Source: Spirochaetia bacterium (GTDB taxonomy: Bacteria > Spirochaetota > Spirochaetia > CADAEX01). Taken from it: a DNA stretch of 48,528 nucleotides. The position numbers were made by a program, and so were the translations under genes. Under the pieces are notes generated by a model. That model was not told the origin of the DNA. It ran no database searches and was given only the letters and a program-made list of their open reading frames with translations. Shown here piece by piece: positions 40,828 through 48,528 of this stretch. Location: NCBI GenBank assembly GCA_017649605.1, contig JAGCGL010000059.1, positions 1 through 48,528 of the forward strand. Direction: 5' to 3'. Positions within the stretch are counted from its first letter, which is position 1. Every line of letters starts with the position of its first letter.

Positions 40828-41529
40828 ATGAAAGCTTCAGTTGTCATAATAGAAGATATAAAAGAGATGTCCGATCTTATCCAGCTGTATGTCAAGCGGG
40901 AAGGGATGGATACCAAAGTCTTTGACAATGCAGAAGATGCTCTGGAATACCTCAAGACCAGCACCCCAGACCTTATCCTTCTGGATATAAACCTCCCAGG
41001 CATGGATGGCTTTGAGTTCCTCAATATCTACCACAAGCAGTCGGACTGTCCTGTGCTGATCGTATCGGCAAGGGATTCGGACGAGGATATCATTATGGCG
41101 CTGGGCTATGGTGCCGATGAGTTTGTCACCAAGCCATTCTCTCCCAAGGTGCTTATGGCGCGTATCCGGGCACTGCTTCGCAGGAAACAGAGCGGATCTT
41201 CAAGCTCTTCAAAGAACATAATCCAGTTCGGCCCTTATACATTGAATACAGAATCCTGCCTTCTCAAGCGGGATGATGAGCGCATCCACCTTTCGGCCAA
41301 GGAATTCGATATCCTCCTCTACCTTATAAATACAAAAGGAAAGACCAGCACACCCGAGGAGATCTACCGCAAGGTATGGGGCAGCGAGTTCGGCGACCTG
41401 ACAGCAGTTGCAGTTTATGTGCAGCGGCTTAGGAAAAAGCTGGAGGCAGACCCGGCGGCACCTCATTTCATCGAGACAGTGCATGGCATGGGATACCGGT
41501 TTGTTCCCGACGAGGAGATCAAGAAATGA
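40828..41529 (+). CDS. OmpR-family response regulator
   Basis: A 233-residue transcription factor. Receiver domain 1-120 with acidic E9/D10, phospho-acceptor D53 (LILLDINLPGMDG), and lysine in FVTKPFSPKVL. The C-terminal winged helix (about 135-230) shows LSAKEFDILLYL, EEIYRKVWG, AVAVYVQRLRKKLE and VHGMGYRFV. GGGAGG lies 5 nt before the ATG at 40828; longer in-frame readings lack it. It is divergent from the RND efflux operon and overlaps its sensor kinase gene by 4 nt, so it probably controls the pump. Confidence 0.95.
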   Translation: MKASVVIIEDIKEMSDLIQLYVKREGMDTKVFDNAEDALEYLKTSTPDLILLDINLPGMDGFEFLNIYHKQSDCPVLIVSARDSDEDIIMALGYGADEFVTKPFSPKVLMARIRALLRRKQSGSSSSSKNIIQFGPYTLNTESCLLKRDDERIHLSAKEFDILLYLINTKGKTSTPEEIYRKVWGSEFGDLTAVAVYVQRLRKKLEADPAAPHFIETVHGMGYRFVPDEEIKK

Positions 41530-42872
41530 AGATAAAGACCCAGAGTTTTCTTCTTCTGGCCGGTATCATCATTATTCCTATAGTGCTTCTTTCCTCCTAC
41601 TGGCTTATGTTCCACCAGCGGCAGAAATTAGGTTCCGATGTCCCCACCTACGAAGAGATCTTCCAGGAGAAGCAGAACCTCACATCGGCAGAGGACTGGG
41701 AGCGGATCAGAAGCTTTATATCACGCCGCCCGCCCAATATGGAGATCACAGTCTTTGACAAGGCCACCATGGAAGTCCTTTATTCCACCATGGAGCAGTT
41801 TGCCCAGGGGCAGAAGCTGGACAACAGGAATCTGCTTCAATACTCAATGGACAACTCTGACCGCTACTTCTTCCAGATGACTACCCCGCCGCACCTTAAG
41901 GAGAGCACGCTGGTCACCCTGATAAGGTCGGAGAAAAGGGCCAGACCCCTCAGATCCAGGACCGAGTATTATGTAAATACTGTCACCATAATCTCTGTGG
42001 TAATTCTTTTATTCTGTATTGTCATAATAACTATGATAACCAGATCTATCGCCAAGTCGGTGACTGTCCTGGAAGATGCCGCAAAGCGGGTTACCAGGGG
42101 CGAGCTGGACAAGCCCATAGAAGTGCGTGGAAGCAACGAGGTAATATCCCTTACAAAATCGCTTAACGAGCTGAGGCTGGCTGTAAAGGAGAACCGGGAC
42201 AAGCAGGCACGGTTCATAATGGGCATATCCCACGATTTAAAGACACCGCTGGCCCTTATCCGGGGCTATGTGGAGGCGCTGTACGACGAGATTCCGGCAT
42301 CTCCCGAGGAACGCAGGCAGTATGCCCAGATAATACTGCGCAAAGCCGACGATCTGGAAGCACTTATAAACGACCTGATCGACTTTATCAAGGTTGACAC
42401 AGGCGAATGGCGGACCACCTGGGAGAATGTGAACCTGGCAGACTTTGTAAAGGAAATAGCAAAGCGGGGTGCCGAAGCGACCACCATACTCAAGCATAAT
42501 TTTGAATCAGAGGTCAACCTGCCTAATGATGCAGTTGTGCAGATGGACGAGAAGCTTATGAACCGGTGTTTTGAGAACCTTTTCAGCAACGCAATACGCT
42601 ACTCAAAGGAAGGGAGCACCGTGGTACTCCGCGCTTTCCGGGATTCAGGCTGCTACAAGATCCAGATAGAGGATGATGGAATCGGAATTGATAAAGATGA
42701 GCTTAAGAATATCTTTGATCTTTTCTACCGTGGCACTGCATCAAGACGCGAGAAAGGCAGCGGCCTTGGACTTGCCATAGTAAAGAGCATCATAAACTCA
42801 CACAACTGGGGAATAGGGGTAGAATCAGAGGCAGGGAAAGGGACAGTATTCACCATCACAATCCCTGCTTAA
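41526..42872 (+). CDS. Membrane sensor histidine kinase
   Basis: A 448-residue sensor with TM helices at 7-27 and 150-172, an extracytoplasmic domain of about 120 residues between them, and a HAMP linker (about 173-225). The H box IMGISHDLKTPLALIRGYVE has phospho-acceptor H236. The ATPase core has N box ENLFSNAIRYSKEG, G1 EDDGIGIDKDE and G2 GSGLGLAIVKSI. It pairs with the preceding OmpR-type regulator and likely senses envelope stress or the pump's substrates. Its stop is 3 nt from that of the convergent lysS gene. Confidence 0.95.
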   Translation: MKIKTQSFLLLAGIIIIPIVLLSSYWLMFHQRQKLGSDVPTYEEIFQEKQNLTSAEDWERIRSFISRRPPNMEITVFDKATMEVLYSTMEQFAQGQKLDNRNLLQYSMDNSDRYFFQMTTPPHLKESTLVTLIRSEKRARPLRSRTEYYVNTVTIISVVILLFCIVIITMITRSIAKSVTVLEDAAKRVTRGELDKPIEVRGSNEVISLTKSLNELRLAVKENRDKQARFIMGISHDLKTPLALIRGYVEALYDEIPASPEERRQYAQIILRKADDLEALINDLIDFIKVDTGEWRTTWENVNLADFVKEIAKRGAEATTILKHNFESEVNLPNDAVVQMDEKLMNRCFENLFSNAIRYSKEGSTVVLRAFRDSGCYKIQIEDDGIGIDKDELKNIFDLFYRGTASRREKGSGLGLAIVKSIINSHNWGIGVESEAGKGTVFTITIPA

Positions 42873-42875
42873 TAT

Positions 42876-44480
42876 TTATTTATACCACTTAAGAAGAGGC
42901 AGCACTTTCTCCTTGCCGCATGTCTTGATGAATCCTGCAAGGCGCGGCCCTTTCTCCTTGCCGATAAGCACGTTGTAGAACACCTTGAACATATCCTTGG
43001 AATCCATACCAGCTTTCTCGGCTACTGCATACAGAGCCTCGGCCAGAGATTTCTCATCATACTGATCCAGGTTCTCAACAACTGGAACTGACTGCTGAAT
43101 GACTGCAATCTCCCTGTCGTCCTGAGGGAAATACATATCCTCGCCCGGCTTCTTGAGGGCAAATCGGAAATCCTCGGGAGCAAATGTGGTAATCCACCGC
43201 CATGCGCACTCTGCACGGTTCCGAAGCCGTGGCACCTGGCTCTCATCCTTGATGTCGCAAAGCTTGAGCACCTCGTCTATATTACCGTCGTGAATCTGCA
43301 GCAGGTTGCAAAGGTGGCGGAGCGGAATCTGATATGGCATAACAGCTGGAACATCGCCCACCTGAGAAAGCTCGTAGATTCTCTTCTCCTTCTCTGCTTT
43401 CTTGTCGTTCACCTTCTCCACGCCGAAGTAGATCCGCTCGCACTTGTCGTAGTCCTCGTAGATCTTGAGCACGTCCAGGTCGAAGGAGATTGCGAACTCT
43501 GTATTAGGCCTTGTGCTTGCAAACATGTAGCGGACAATCTCGGGCTGGTAAATCTCAAGAACATCCCGCAGGCTTATAACTTCGCCGCTGGAGGATGATA
43601 TCTTTCCGCCTCTTCCCTTGATGCTTAAGAAGTCGTACTGGAATGTCACAGGAGGCTCGTGGTTGTATACTTTCCGGGCAATACCTTTTGCTGTGCTGAA
43701 TGAGCCACCCTCGGAGTGATGATCCTTTCCCGCAGGCTCGAAATCCACACCCTCTACGCCCCACCGCATAGGCCAGTCGATACGCCATGGCAGCTTTGCA
43801 ATGGAGGTGGTGCGCAAGTCCACAGTCTCCTCGCATCCGCAGGAGTCGCATTTATATGTTACGCCCCATTCACCGTCCCAGCTCAAGACTGTGGTGGTGT
43901 CCTTGTGGCATTTGCCGCAGAACATGGAGATAGGCATCCAGTCGTCAGGCAGCGGAGTGGTGCGGAACTCATCCAGGATTGCCTTGATCACAGCGCGGTT
44001 CTCAAGAGCCTTCCGCATACCCTCGGCATAGCGGGATGCCTGATAATTTGAAGCCTGGTACAGATACTCAGGATATACTCCCACAAGCGGCAGAAGGCTC
44101 TCAAGCTCAACCTCGTGGGCCCGTGCATAGCTGGTCTCTTTTCCCCATGGATCCGGAACCATAGTGATAGGGAAACGGAGATACTTTGCAAGCTCCTCCT
44201 GCTTAGGCATGTTTTTAGGCACTTTTCGGAACACATCGTAGTCGTCCCATGAGTAGATGAAACGGACATCGGCCCCCTTCTGGCGCAGGGCCCGGACAAC
44301 CAGCTCCACCGAGATGATCTCCCGGAAGTTGCCGATGTGGACAGTGCCTGAGGGAGTGATACCGGAAGCACACACATATTTTGTCTTCTTGTCGTTCAAG
44401 AACTGTTTTCTTTCTCTGATAATCTTGTCTGCTGTTATATCTGCCCAGTGGACAGACTGAGTATTCTCTTTTGTATCCAT
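42876..44480 (-). CDS. lysS: Class I lysyl-tRNA synthetase
   Basis: A 534-residue class I LysRS, the form found in archaea, spirochaetes and some alphaproteobacteria, not the usual bacterial class II. The HIGH motif is HIGN (48-51) in SGTVHIGNFRE, the KMSKS loop is KISSSS (293-298), and a zinc site is formed by C188, C191, C211 and C214. The C-terminal alpha-helical anticodon-binding domain is complete. No Shine-Dalgarno precedes the ATG; a promoter ends 7 nt before it, predicting a leaderless mRNA. A strong pointer to a spirochaete host. Confidence 0.96.
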   Translation of the reverse strand: MDTKENTQSVHWADITADKIIRERKQFLNDKKTKYVCASGITPSGTVHIGNFREIISVELVVRALRQKGADVRFIYSWDDYDVFRKVPKNMPKQEELAKYLRFPITMVPDPWGKETSYARAHEVELESLLPLVGVYPEYLYQASNYQASRYAEGMRKALENRAVIKAILDEFRTTPLPDDWMPISMFCGKCHKDTTTVLSWDGEWGVTYKCDSCGCEETVDLRTTSIAKLPWRIDWPMRWGVEGVDFEPAGKDHHSEGGSFSTAKGIARKVYNHEPPVTFQYDFLSIKGRGGKISSSSGEVISLRDVLEIYQPEIVRYMFASTRPNTEFAISFDLDVLKIYEDYDKCERIYFGVEKVNDKKAEKEKRIYELSQVGDVPAVMPYQIPLRHLCNLLQIHDGNIDEVLKLCDIKDESQVPRLRNRAECAWRWITTFAPEDFRFALKKPGEDMYFPQDDREIAVIQQSVPVVENLDQYDEKSLAEALYAVAEKAGMDSKDMFKVFYNVLIGKEKGPRLAGFIKTCGKEKVLPLLKWYK

Positions 44481-44487
44481 AGTAGAC

Positions 44488-44517
44488 AGTATATATAAAA
44501 AAATGGTATTTATTCAA
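44488..44517 (-). promoter_or_regulatory. Leaderless-type promoter of lysS
   Basis: Minus strand: TTGAAT (44517-44512), 18-nt spacer, TATACT (44493-44488), then 7 nt to the lysS ATG. No ribosome binding site lies between. Confidence 0.75.
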
Positions 44518-44531
44518 TCAGCGAGGTGAAT

Positions 44532-44930
44532 ATGAAGAATGACAATGTTCCCCAGAAAGTGATAGACCTGATGAAAGCCGACAAGTTTGTAGACCTGTGT
44601 GGCATTACCTTGGATGAGATAGGGCCAGGGTACGCCAAGACCTCGGTTCAGATAGGACCGCAGCACCTTAACGGCGCAGGCGTCATACAGGGGGGCGTGC
44701 TCTTTACTCTGGCCGACTACGCGCTGGCCTCGGCCGCCAACTCTAGGGAAAAAGTATCAGTCTCCATCGAAACCACCATGTCCTTCATCAAAGGTGTATC
44801 CTCCGGCAAGATTACTGCCATCGCAAAGGAAATCACCTGCGGACGCACATTAGCCCGCTATGATGTATCTGTTACCACCGAGGACGGCACACTCATCGCC
44901 CTGCTGCACGGCACTGTGTATAGGAAATAA
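44532..44930 (+). CDS. PaaI-type hotdog-fold thioesterase
   Basis: A 132-residue hotdog thioesterase likely acting on acyl- or aryl-CoA. The active-site region reads HLNGAGVIQGGVLFTLADYALASAAN, with the His-Asn-Gly turn and an acidic residue on the long helix (D in LADYA). The following strands (ETTMSFIKGVSSGKITAIAKE) fit the family. ATG at 44532 has GAGGTGA just upstream; a GTG two codons earlier is less likely. Divergent from lysS and followed after 21 nt by a small RelB-like ORF. Confidence 0.88.
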   Translation: MKNDNVPQKVIDLMKADKFVDLCGITLDEIGPGYAKTSVQIGPQHLNGAGVIQGGVLFTLADYALASAANSREKVSVSIETTMSFIKGVSSGKITAIAKEITCGRTLARYDVSVTTEDGTLIALLHGTVYRK

Positions 44931-44951
44931 GCTCAAAACAGAGGCACTTAT

Positions 44952-45128
44952 ATGGCAACAGAATACCCACTCAATTTAGGCACCATGACAGAAAAAGAGT
45001 TTAACTCCGAAATGGAGAAATCTTATAAAAGTATGAAAGCAGGAAAAGGCGTGTCAGCAAAGAAAGCGTTTGCTAAGGTAAAAAGGTCAATGGAAATAAA
45101 AAACCGGCCGCTGACTGCGACCGGTTGA
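44952..45128 (+). CDS. Small orphan RelB-like antitoxin ORF (58 residues)
   Basis: A 58-codon ORF with AGAGG 7 nt before its ATG. The middle, LGTMTEKEFNSEMEKSYKSM, then KAGKGVSAKKAFAKVKRSMEI, resembles the C-terminal toxin-wrapping part of RelB/DinJ proteins, without the DNA-binding N-terminus. No toxin gene follows; the next region is a minus-strand terminator. The final nine codons lie inside that hairpin, so the last residues may not be under selection. It could be a decayed antitoxin or an anti-toxin peptide. Confidence 0.55.
   Translation: MATEYPLNLGTMTEKEFNSEMEKSYKSMKAGKGVSAKKAFAKVKRSMEIKNRPLTATG
45094..45126 (-). terminator. Terminator of the minus-strand membrane protein/lipoprotein operon
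   Basis: Minus strand: AACCGG (45126-45121), CGC/GCG inner pairs, and CCGGTT (45107-45102), followed by a T run (to about 45096). It ends transcription from 45171 and overlaps the 3' end of the plus-strand RelB-like ORF. Confidence 0.75.
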
Positions 45129-45170
45129 GGAAGTAATTATAAACGCATTCATAGTGATTAAATTATAATA

Positions 45171-45800
45171 TTAAATTTCTATTTTCTTAAACTGCAATCC
45201 ATTTTTTGTTTTAGAAGCTGAATCATCAGTTTTTGACATTGAACCTTTTGAATCACTTTTTGATTCATTAAACTTTTCTTCCAATTTAGGAAAACGCTTT
45301 ATCAAATTATAAAAATTACCCCAGAATATATAGCTTCCTTTCAAGTAATCAACTATAGCTTTACATTTAATAATACATTCCAGTCGAAAATAGTAAAGCT
45401 TTTTAAAAGTTTTTTTAGTTAAAGAACCATTTGCTATCATTTCTTCACATATCTCAAATAAGCCCAAATAGTCATCTATTTTAGCACCATTTTCTTTAAC
45501 ATATTCATCATCAACTCTTCCATCTTTAATATCACAATGAACTGTCCATCGCCTTCCCTCGCTAAATGCGGTTCTTAATTCTAATAAAAAACGACTAGAA
45601 TCTGTTGTGTTTATTTTTTTAAGCTGGATATATGCAATAAAACATGTTAAAAGAGTAATAATAGCTATTATACAATCCGCAGTACTGCTTTTATAATCCC
45701 CAATGCATAATAAACAAATCACCAAACAGAGAACTAACATAATAACCCAACTATATTTCTTATTATTTATTTTCCCGTTTAAAATATTTAATATATTCAT
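45171..45800 (-). CDS. Membrane protein of unknown function
   Basis: A 209-residue protein. Two N-terminal membrane helices (about 17-35 and 42-60) are followed by a long cytoplasmic helical domain with FLLELRTAFSEGRRWTVHCDIKDG and LGLFEICEEMIANGSL, and a Ser/Lys-rich tail (SKSDSKGSMSKTDDSASKTK). The layout resembles DUF4760-like proteins of membrane-anchored helical type, but I do not recognise it firmly. AAGGAG lies 4 nt before the ATG. It is AT-rich and lies 22 nt after the lipoprotein gene in the same operon, so the two were probably acquired together. Confidence 0.6.
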   Translation of the reverse strand: MNILNILNGKINNKKYSWVIMLVLCLVICLLCIGDYKSSTADCIIAIITLLTCFIAYIQLKKINTTDSSRFLLELRTAFSEGRRWTVHCDIKDGRVDDEYVKENGAKIDDYLGLFEICEEMIANGSLTKKTFKKLYYFRLECIIKCKAIVDYLKGSYIFWGNFYNLIKRFPKLEEKFNESKSDSKGSMSKTDDSASKTKNGLQFKKIEI

Positions 45801-45822
45801 TTTCTCCTTTTCCTTTTTTTAA

Positions 45823-47943
45823 TTAATCGTCCAAAGCATGGACAACGCGTACCGTGAATGAACAATCTTTCGTGTTTGTGTTAGGAGCTCCATCCCAGCT
45901 GTAAAATCCTTGATTATACGCCATTGCCGTACCACTATTATGGCTTTGAGACGACGACCAGAAAGTAGAATCTTTCAAGACTGTTGTTGTCCCGCCTGCC
46001 CCTATTATTGCAGTAAGTCCATCATTAATATTTGACCTATTATAATGTATTTGACTCAGTTCATTTAAACTAGGGACAAACCAGCCATTTGTGTACCCAG
46101 TCACGTTGTAGTCAATAGCATAGCCGAATGCTGGATAGTTTGAAGCACTATAGTCTACAAGATTCTGAATAATAGTATAAGTGTTGTAAAAGCCTGAATT
46201 AGTTGTAGATAGTTCAGTAGACCAGCCCCATTTTTGATACAATGCCCAAGCGAGGGAACTCTGATTGAGACCAACCATGTAGACAGTTCCCTCTTCGCCT
46301 GCTTCTGCTGTACCTACATATGCCACCACTCCTACCGGAATACCAGAAGCTGCTGTATATGCAGCATGAGTATCGCTCGTATAGTTTACAGTGGTTGCTG
46401 TCTTTCCATCTGCAAGGACAATATCTCCAACAGCAATATCGTTTCTGTTACCAGGAATACTGGAATATGAAAGAACCCACTTGGCATAAAGTGTTGCGTC
46501 TCCAGTTACTTTATAACTTGCCCCAACTGCATAATCAGTTCCAGAACCGTCTGCCATAGTGTTCCAACCTTCGAACCTATATCCAGTTCTTACCAAGTTT
46601 CCTGTATTGTCATGCAGGGTTATGGACTGATTAAATTTCGTAGCATGGGATGCCGGTACAGAACCACCTGTTGCATTGTTTCTATTATATGAAACGGTGT
46701 AATCATTCTCGCTCCACTTTGCATATACGGTCATACTACTTATAACTTGTGAGCCGACAACAAACGGGTCACCTGTTCCGCCAGCCTGTGTATACCATCC
46801 AACAAAATGATATCCATTTTTCGTTGGAAGTGTTGCTGGCAAAGAACTTATAGTATTAGCAGGAGCTTTGACTGTAATACTTCCTGGAGAAGCCTCTGTA
46901 TCTGCCCCATTGCCATTGAAGGTGACAATATAATCAGGGTGCGTCCACTGGGCATAAAGTAACATATCTTCTGGTCCGTCATACGATTCATCCACTGCAA
47001 AGCTGTTACCAGTGCCATCTGCTTTAGTATTCCATCCGTTGAATGTACAGCCTGCCCTGGTCAGATTTCCATCGTTGCCATGTATATGTACGGGTGATCC
47101 TATCGCTTCAACCTGTCTAGAGGGGACAATTCCTCCATCTGAACCATTTCCATTGTAAAGTATACTAAATGTATTAGGTGCTAAAATAGGTACTGTACTC
47201 CAATTTGGGTCAGAAGTATATGCTGATGCTGCACTCTGTGGAACATTTACTGCAAGCTGCACACAGCCATCAAACGCATTTGCCCCTACAGTTGGAGGCG
47301 TTGTCCCCTGCATTGTAATCTCTGATAGGTTTGAACATCCACTGAAAGCACTATCTCCGATTTCTGTTACTGTTTCCGGAATAGTAACTTCTGCAAGATT
47401 ACTGCAGTCTTGAAATGCATTATCACCTATAGAGGATACCGTATAACCATCGATAGCTTTTGGGATAATAATATTAGGGAGAGTTCTTCCCCTTGCTGTA
47501 AGACCAAGAATCTTAAGATAAGATAACCCCGGGGCTCTCTGGACACCATCCAAGGCAGGTGCAGGAGAACCTGGATTAATCACCTGAACATTGAATATTG
47601 CCGCCCACTTGGCATACAGGGTGATATTTTTACCATTATACAAGGCTCCAGGAGCATAATCTGTCCCAGAACCGTCTGCAGAAGTGTTCCATCCATCAAA
47701 GAGATATCCTCCTTTTGCAAGATTGCCAGTATTTGCACTTACTGACAGAGCTTCTTTACCACTTCCATTTTGTGAAGCAGGAGTTTCACCAGACTCTGCC
47801 CCATTGGCATTGTAGCCTATGGAGAAAGAATTGTCTTCTATTGCATTGTCAACTCCTCCACCACCGCCGCCACCGCCGCAGGAGAACATGAGTGCAACAG
47901 CAAGGATAAGTGAAAGTGTAAATTTATAGGCAGTCTTCTTCAT
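45823..47943 (-). CDS. Surface lipoprotein with InlB-like repeats, LRR and DUF1566-like C-terminus
   Basis: A 706-residue paralogue of the lipoprotein at 28520. Signal peptide to VALMFSC (lipid Cys22), then polyglycine; one InlB-type repeat (about 38-110); BspA-like leucine-rich region (about 150-245, with ISSIGDNAFQDCSNLAEVTIP); three further InlB-type repeats (about 255-490), each ending LYAQW or YAKW. The C-terminus (about 495-706, with WFVPSLNELSQIHYN and TFWSSSQ) resembles Lcl_C/DUF1566 rather than the FGE-like domain of its paralogue. It is more AT-rich. ATG at 47943 is used although its ribosome site is weak; TTG one codon earlier is possible. Confidence 0.85.
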   Translation of the reverse strand: MKKTAYKFTLSLILAVALMFSCGGGGGGGGVDNAIEDNSFSIGYNANGAESGETPASQNGSGKEALSVSANTGNLAKGGYLFDGWNTSADGSGTDYAPGALYNGKNITLYAKWAAIFNVQVINPGSPAPALDGVQRAPGLSYLKILGLTARGRTLPNIIIPKAIDGYTVSSIGDNAFQDCSNLAEVTIPETVTEIGDSAFSGCSNLSEITMQGTTPPTVGANAFDGCVQLAVNVPQSAASAYTSDPNWSTVPILAPNTFSILYNGNGSDGGIVPSRQVEAIGSPVHIHGNDGNLTRAGCTFNGWNTKADGTGNSFAVDESYDGPEDMLLYAQWTHPDYIVTFNGNGADTEASPGSITVKAPANTISSLPATLPTKNGYHFVGWYTQAGGTGDPFVVGSQVISSMTVYAKWSENDYTVSYNRNNATGGSVPASHATKFNQSITLHDNTGNLVRTGYRFEGWNTMADGSGTDYAVGASYKVTGDATLYAKWVLSYSSIPGNRNDIAVGDIVLADGKTATTVNYTSDTHAAYTAASGIPVGVVAYVGTAEAGEEGTVYMVGLNQSSLAWALYQKWGWSTELSTTNSGFYNTYTIIQNLVDYSASNYPAFGYAIDYNVTGYTNGWFVPSLNELSQIHYNRSNINDGLTAIIGAGGTTTVLKDSTFWSSSQSHNSGTAMAYNQGFYSWDGAPNTNTKDCSFTVRVVHALDD

Positions 47944-48069
47944 CAAATTTAAACCCCATAAAAAACATAAAAATATAATTCTATTAGAATTAGTATATTA
48001 ATACTAACTGATGTTTATATATAAGTCAATCTTATGGTTAAAATGAATTAGCTAAGAGGATTGGTTGTT

Positions 48070-48402
48070 ATGAACGGAAATGAAGTCAGACAGATTCTTG
48101 CGAAGAATATCAAGCGGCTTAGAGAAAACAGATCCATATCTCAAGAGGAACTGGCTTTTACCGCTGGTATTTCCATTCCTTTCCTCAGTGATATTGAACG
48201 GGGTAACAAGTGGCCATCTCCAGAAACTGTAGCCAAGATAGCAACTGCTTTGGAAATAGATGTATTTGAATTATTCTGTCCTCATCTGATGACTGGCACT
48301 GACACTTCTATTTTCATTTCGAAACTGGTTAAAGAAATATCTATCTCCCCAAATAATGCCTTAAAAAATCTCTGCAAGAAATACTCAATCAAACTTCAAT
48401 AG
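48070..48402 (+). CDS. XRE-family helix-turn-helix regulator
   Basis: A 110-residue protein. The HTH (about 8-65) reads AKNIKRLRENRSISQEELAF, then TAGISIPFLSDIERGNKWPS, as in Cro/C1 regulators and restriction-modification controllers. The C-terminal 40 residues have no known domain. ATG at 48070 is chosen; GAGG lies about 10 nt upstream and a TTG at 48061 is possible. Divergent from the lipoprotein gene and might control it. Downstream bases 48403-48508 contain no supported gene. Confidence 0.85.
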   Translation: MNGNEVRQILAKNIKRLRENRSISQEELAFTAGISIPFLSDIERGNKWPSPETVAKIATALEIDVFELFCPHLMTGTDTSIFISKLVKEISISPNNALKNLCKKYSIKLQ

Positions 48403-48508
48403 TCTCCTACGCTAATGCCCACATGAACCATTGTGGATTATATTACAAGCAAGTGTGTTTTATTTGCTGGGTATGTAAGCAATTATAAAGTTTTTGAAAT
48501 TAATGGTG

Positions 48509-48528
48509 CAAAAATTGAAGCAAAATGA
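48509..48528 (+). repeat. Dispersed upstream repeat, copy 3 (cut by window end)
   Basis: The last 20 bases match 8453-8472 exactly, including TTGAAGCAAAA. By analogy with copies 1 and 2 an SD-bearing plus-strand gene may begin shortly beyond the window. Confidence 0.75.

Noticed and set aside
48423-48488. 21-codon cysteine-rich ORF starting MNHCGLYYKQVC
   Set aside because: No ribosome site or promoter, very short, and likely to occur by chance.

Overview
The window looks like a chromosomal segment of a spirochaete, most likely a commensal or environmental relative of Treponema. Clues: a class I (archaeal/spirochaetal type) lysyl-tRNA synthetase; a DtxR/TroR-type metalloregulator; lipoproteins whose lipid cysteine is followed by a polyglycine run and then Listeria-Bacteroides (InlB B-type) repeats and BspA-like leucine-rich repeats; and many partner-switching (STAS / anti-sigma kinase / PP2C) proteins. 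No rRNA, prophage, IS transposase or CRISPR array is seen.

Layout. 1-5378: end of a PhnW-like aminotransferase, HAD phosphatase, small membrane exporter, PcrA/UvrD helicase, DtxR-type regulator, a GMP synthase lacking its glutaminase domain, and tRNA-Ser(CGA). 5382-7810 (minus): a compact operon of anti-sigma kinase, MESH1-like alarmone hydrolase, STAS-aminoglycoside-kinase-like fusion, and STAS protein. 7877-10271: DUF4416, a RelB/YoeB toxin-antitoxin pair, a TIGR04076 protein and an unknown lipoprotein. 10243-19232 (minus): M24 peptidase, leuS, trmL, zinc-ribbon proteins, and the ffh-rpsP-khpA-rimM-trmD-rplS-yraN operon, which continues into two small unknown genes. 19383-19589: a long imperfect palindrome. 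19638-25231: a response-regulator/PP2C phosphatase, STAS protein, ECF transporter ATPase and T subunit, anti-sigma kinase and sensory-type [FeFe]-hydrogenase. 25232-27132 (minus): rnc, acpP, rpmF, coaD and a probable SRP RNA. 27191-30834: a DUF4143 ATPase behind three 23-bp repeats, and a repeat-rich lipoprotein with a poly-G promoter. 30880-35456: divergent U32 protein and rlmKL. 35414-42872: an RND efflux operon divergent from a two-component system. 42876-48528: lysS, a thioesterase, an orphan RelB-like ORF, an AT-rich lipoprotein pair and an XRE regulator.

The main cross-cutting observation is promoter architecture. At least seven genes without a Shine-Dalgarno sequence have a -10 hexamer only 6-8 nt before the start codon, which predicts leaderless mRNAs. 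They include leuS, lysS, rlmKL, the U32 gene, DUF4416, an anti-sigma kinase and the DUF4143 ATPase. Genes with a good Shine-Dalgarno generally lack this arrangement. One divergent pair shares a single palindromic TTGCAA as the -35 box on both strands. A second notable promoter has a nine-G tract between the -35 and -10 boxes of a surface lipoprotein gene, a configuration known for phase variation.

Functionally, the two partner-switching modules suggest heavy use of phospho-serine switches. One is fused physically to a kinase-like domain and sits beside an alarmone hydrolase. The other is linked to an iron-sulfur H-cluster sensor and a vitamin or metal transporter. The sigma factors or other final targets are not in the window.
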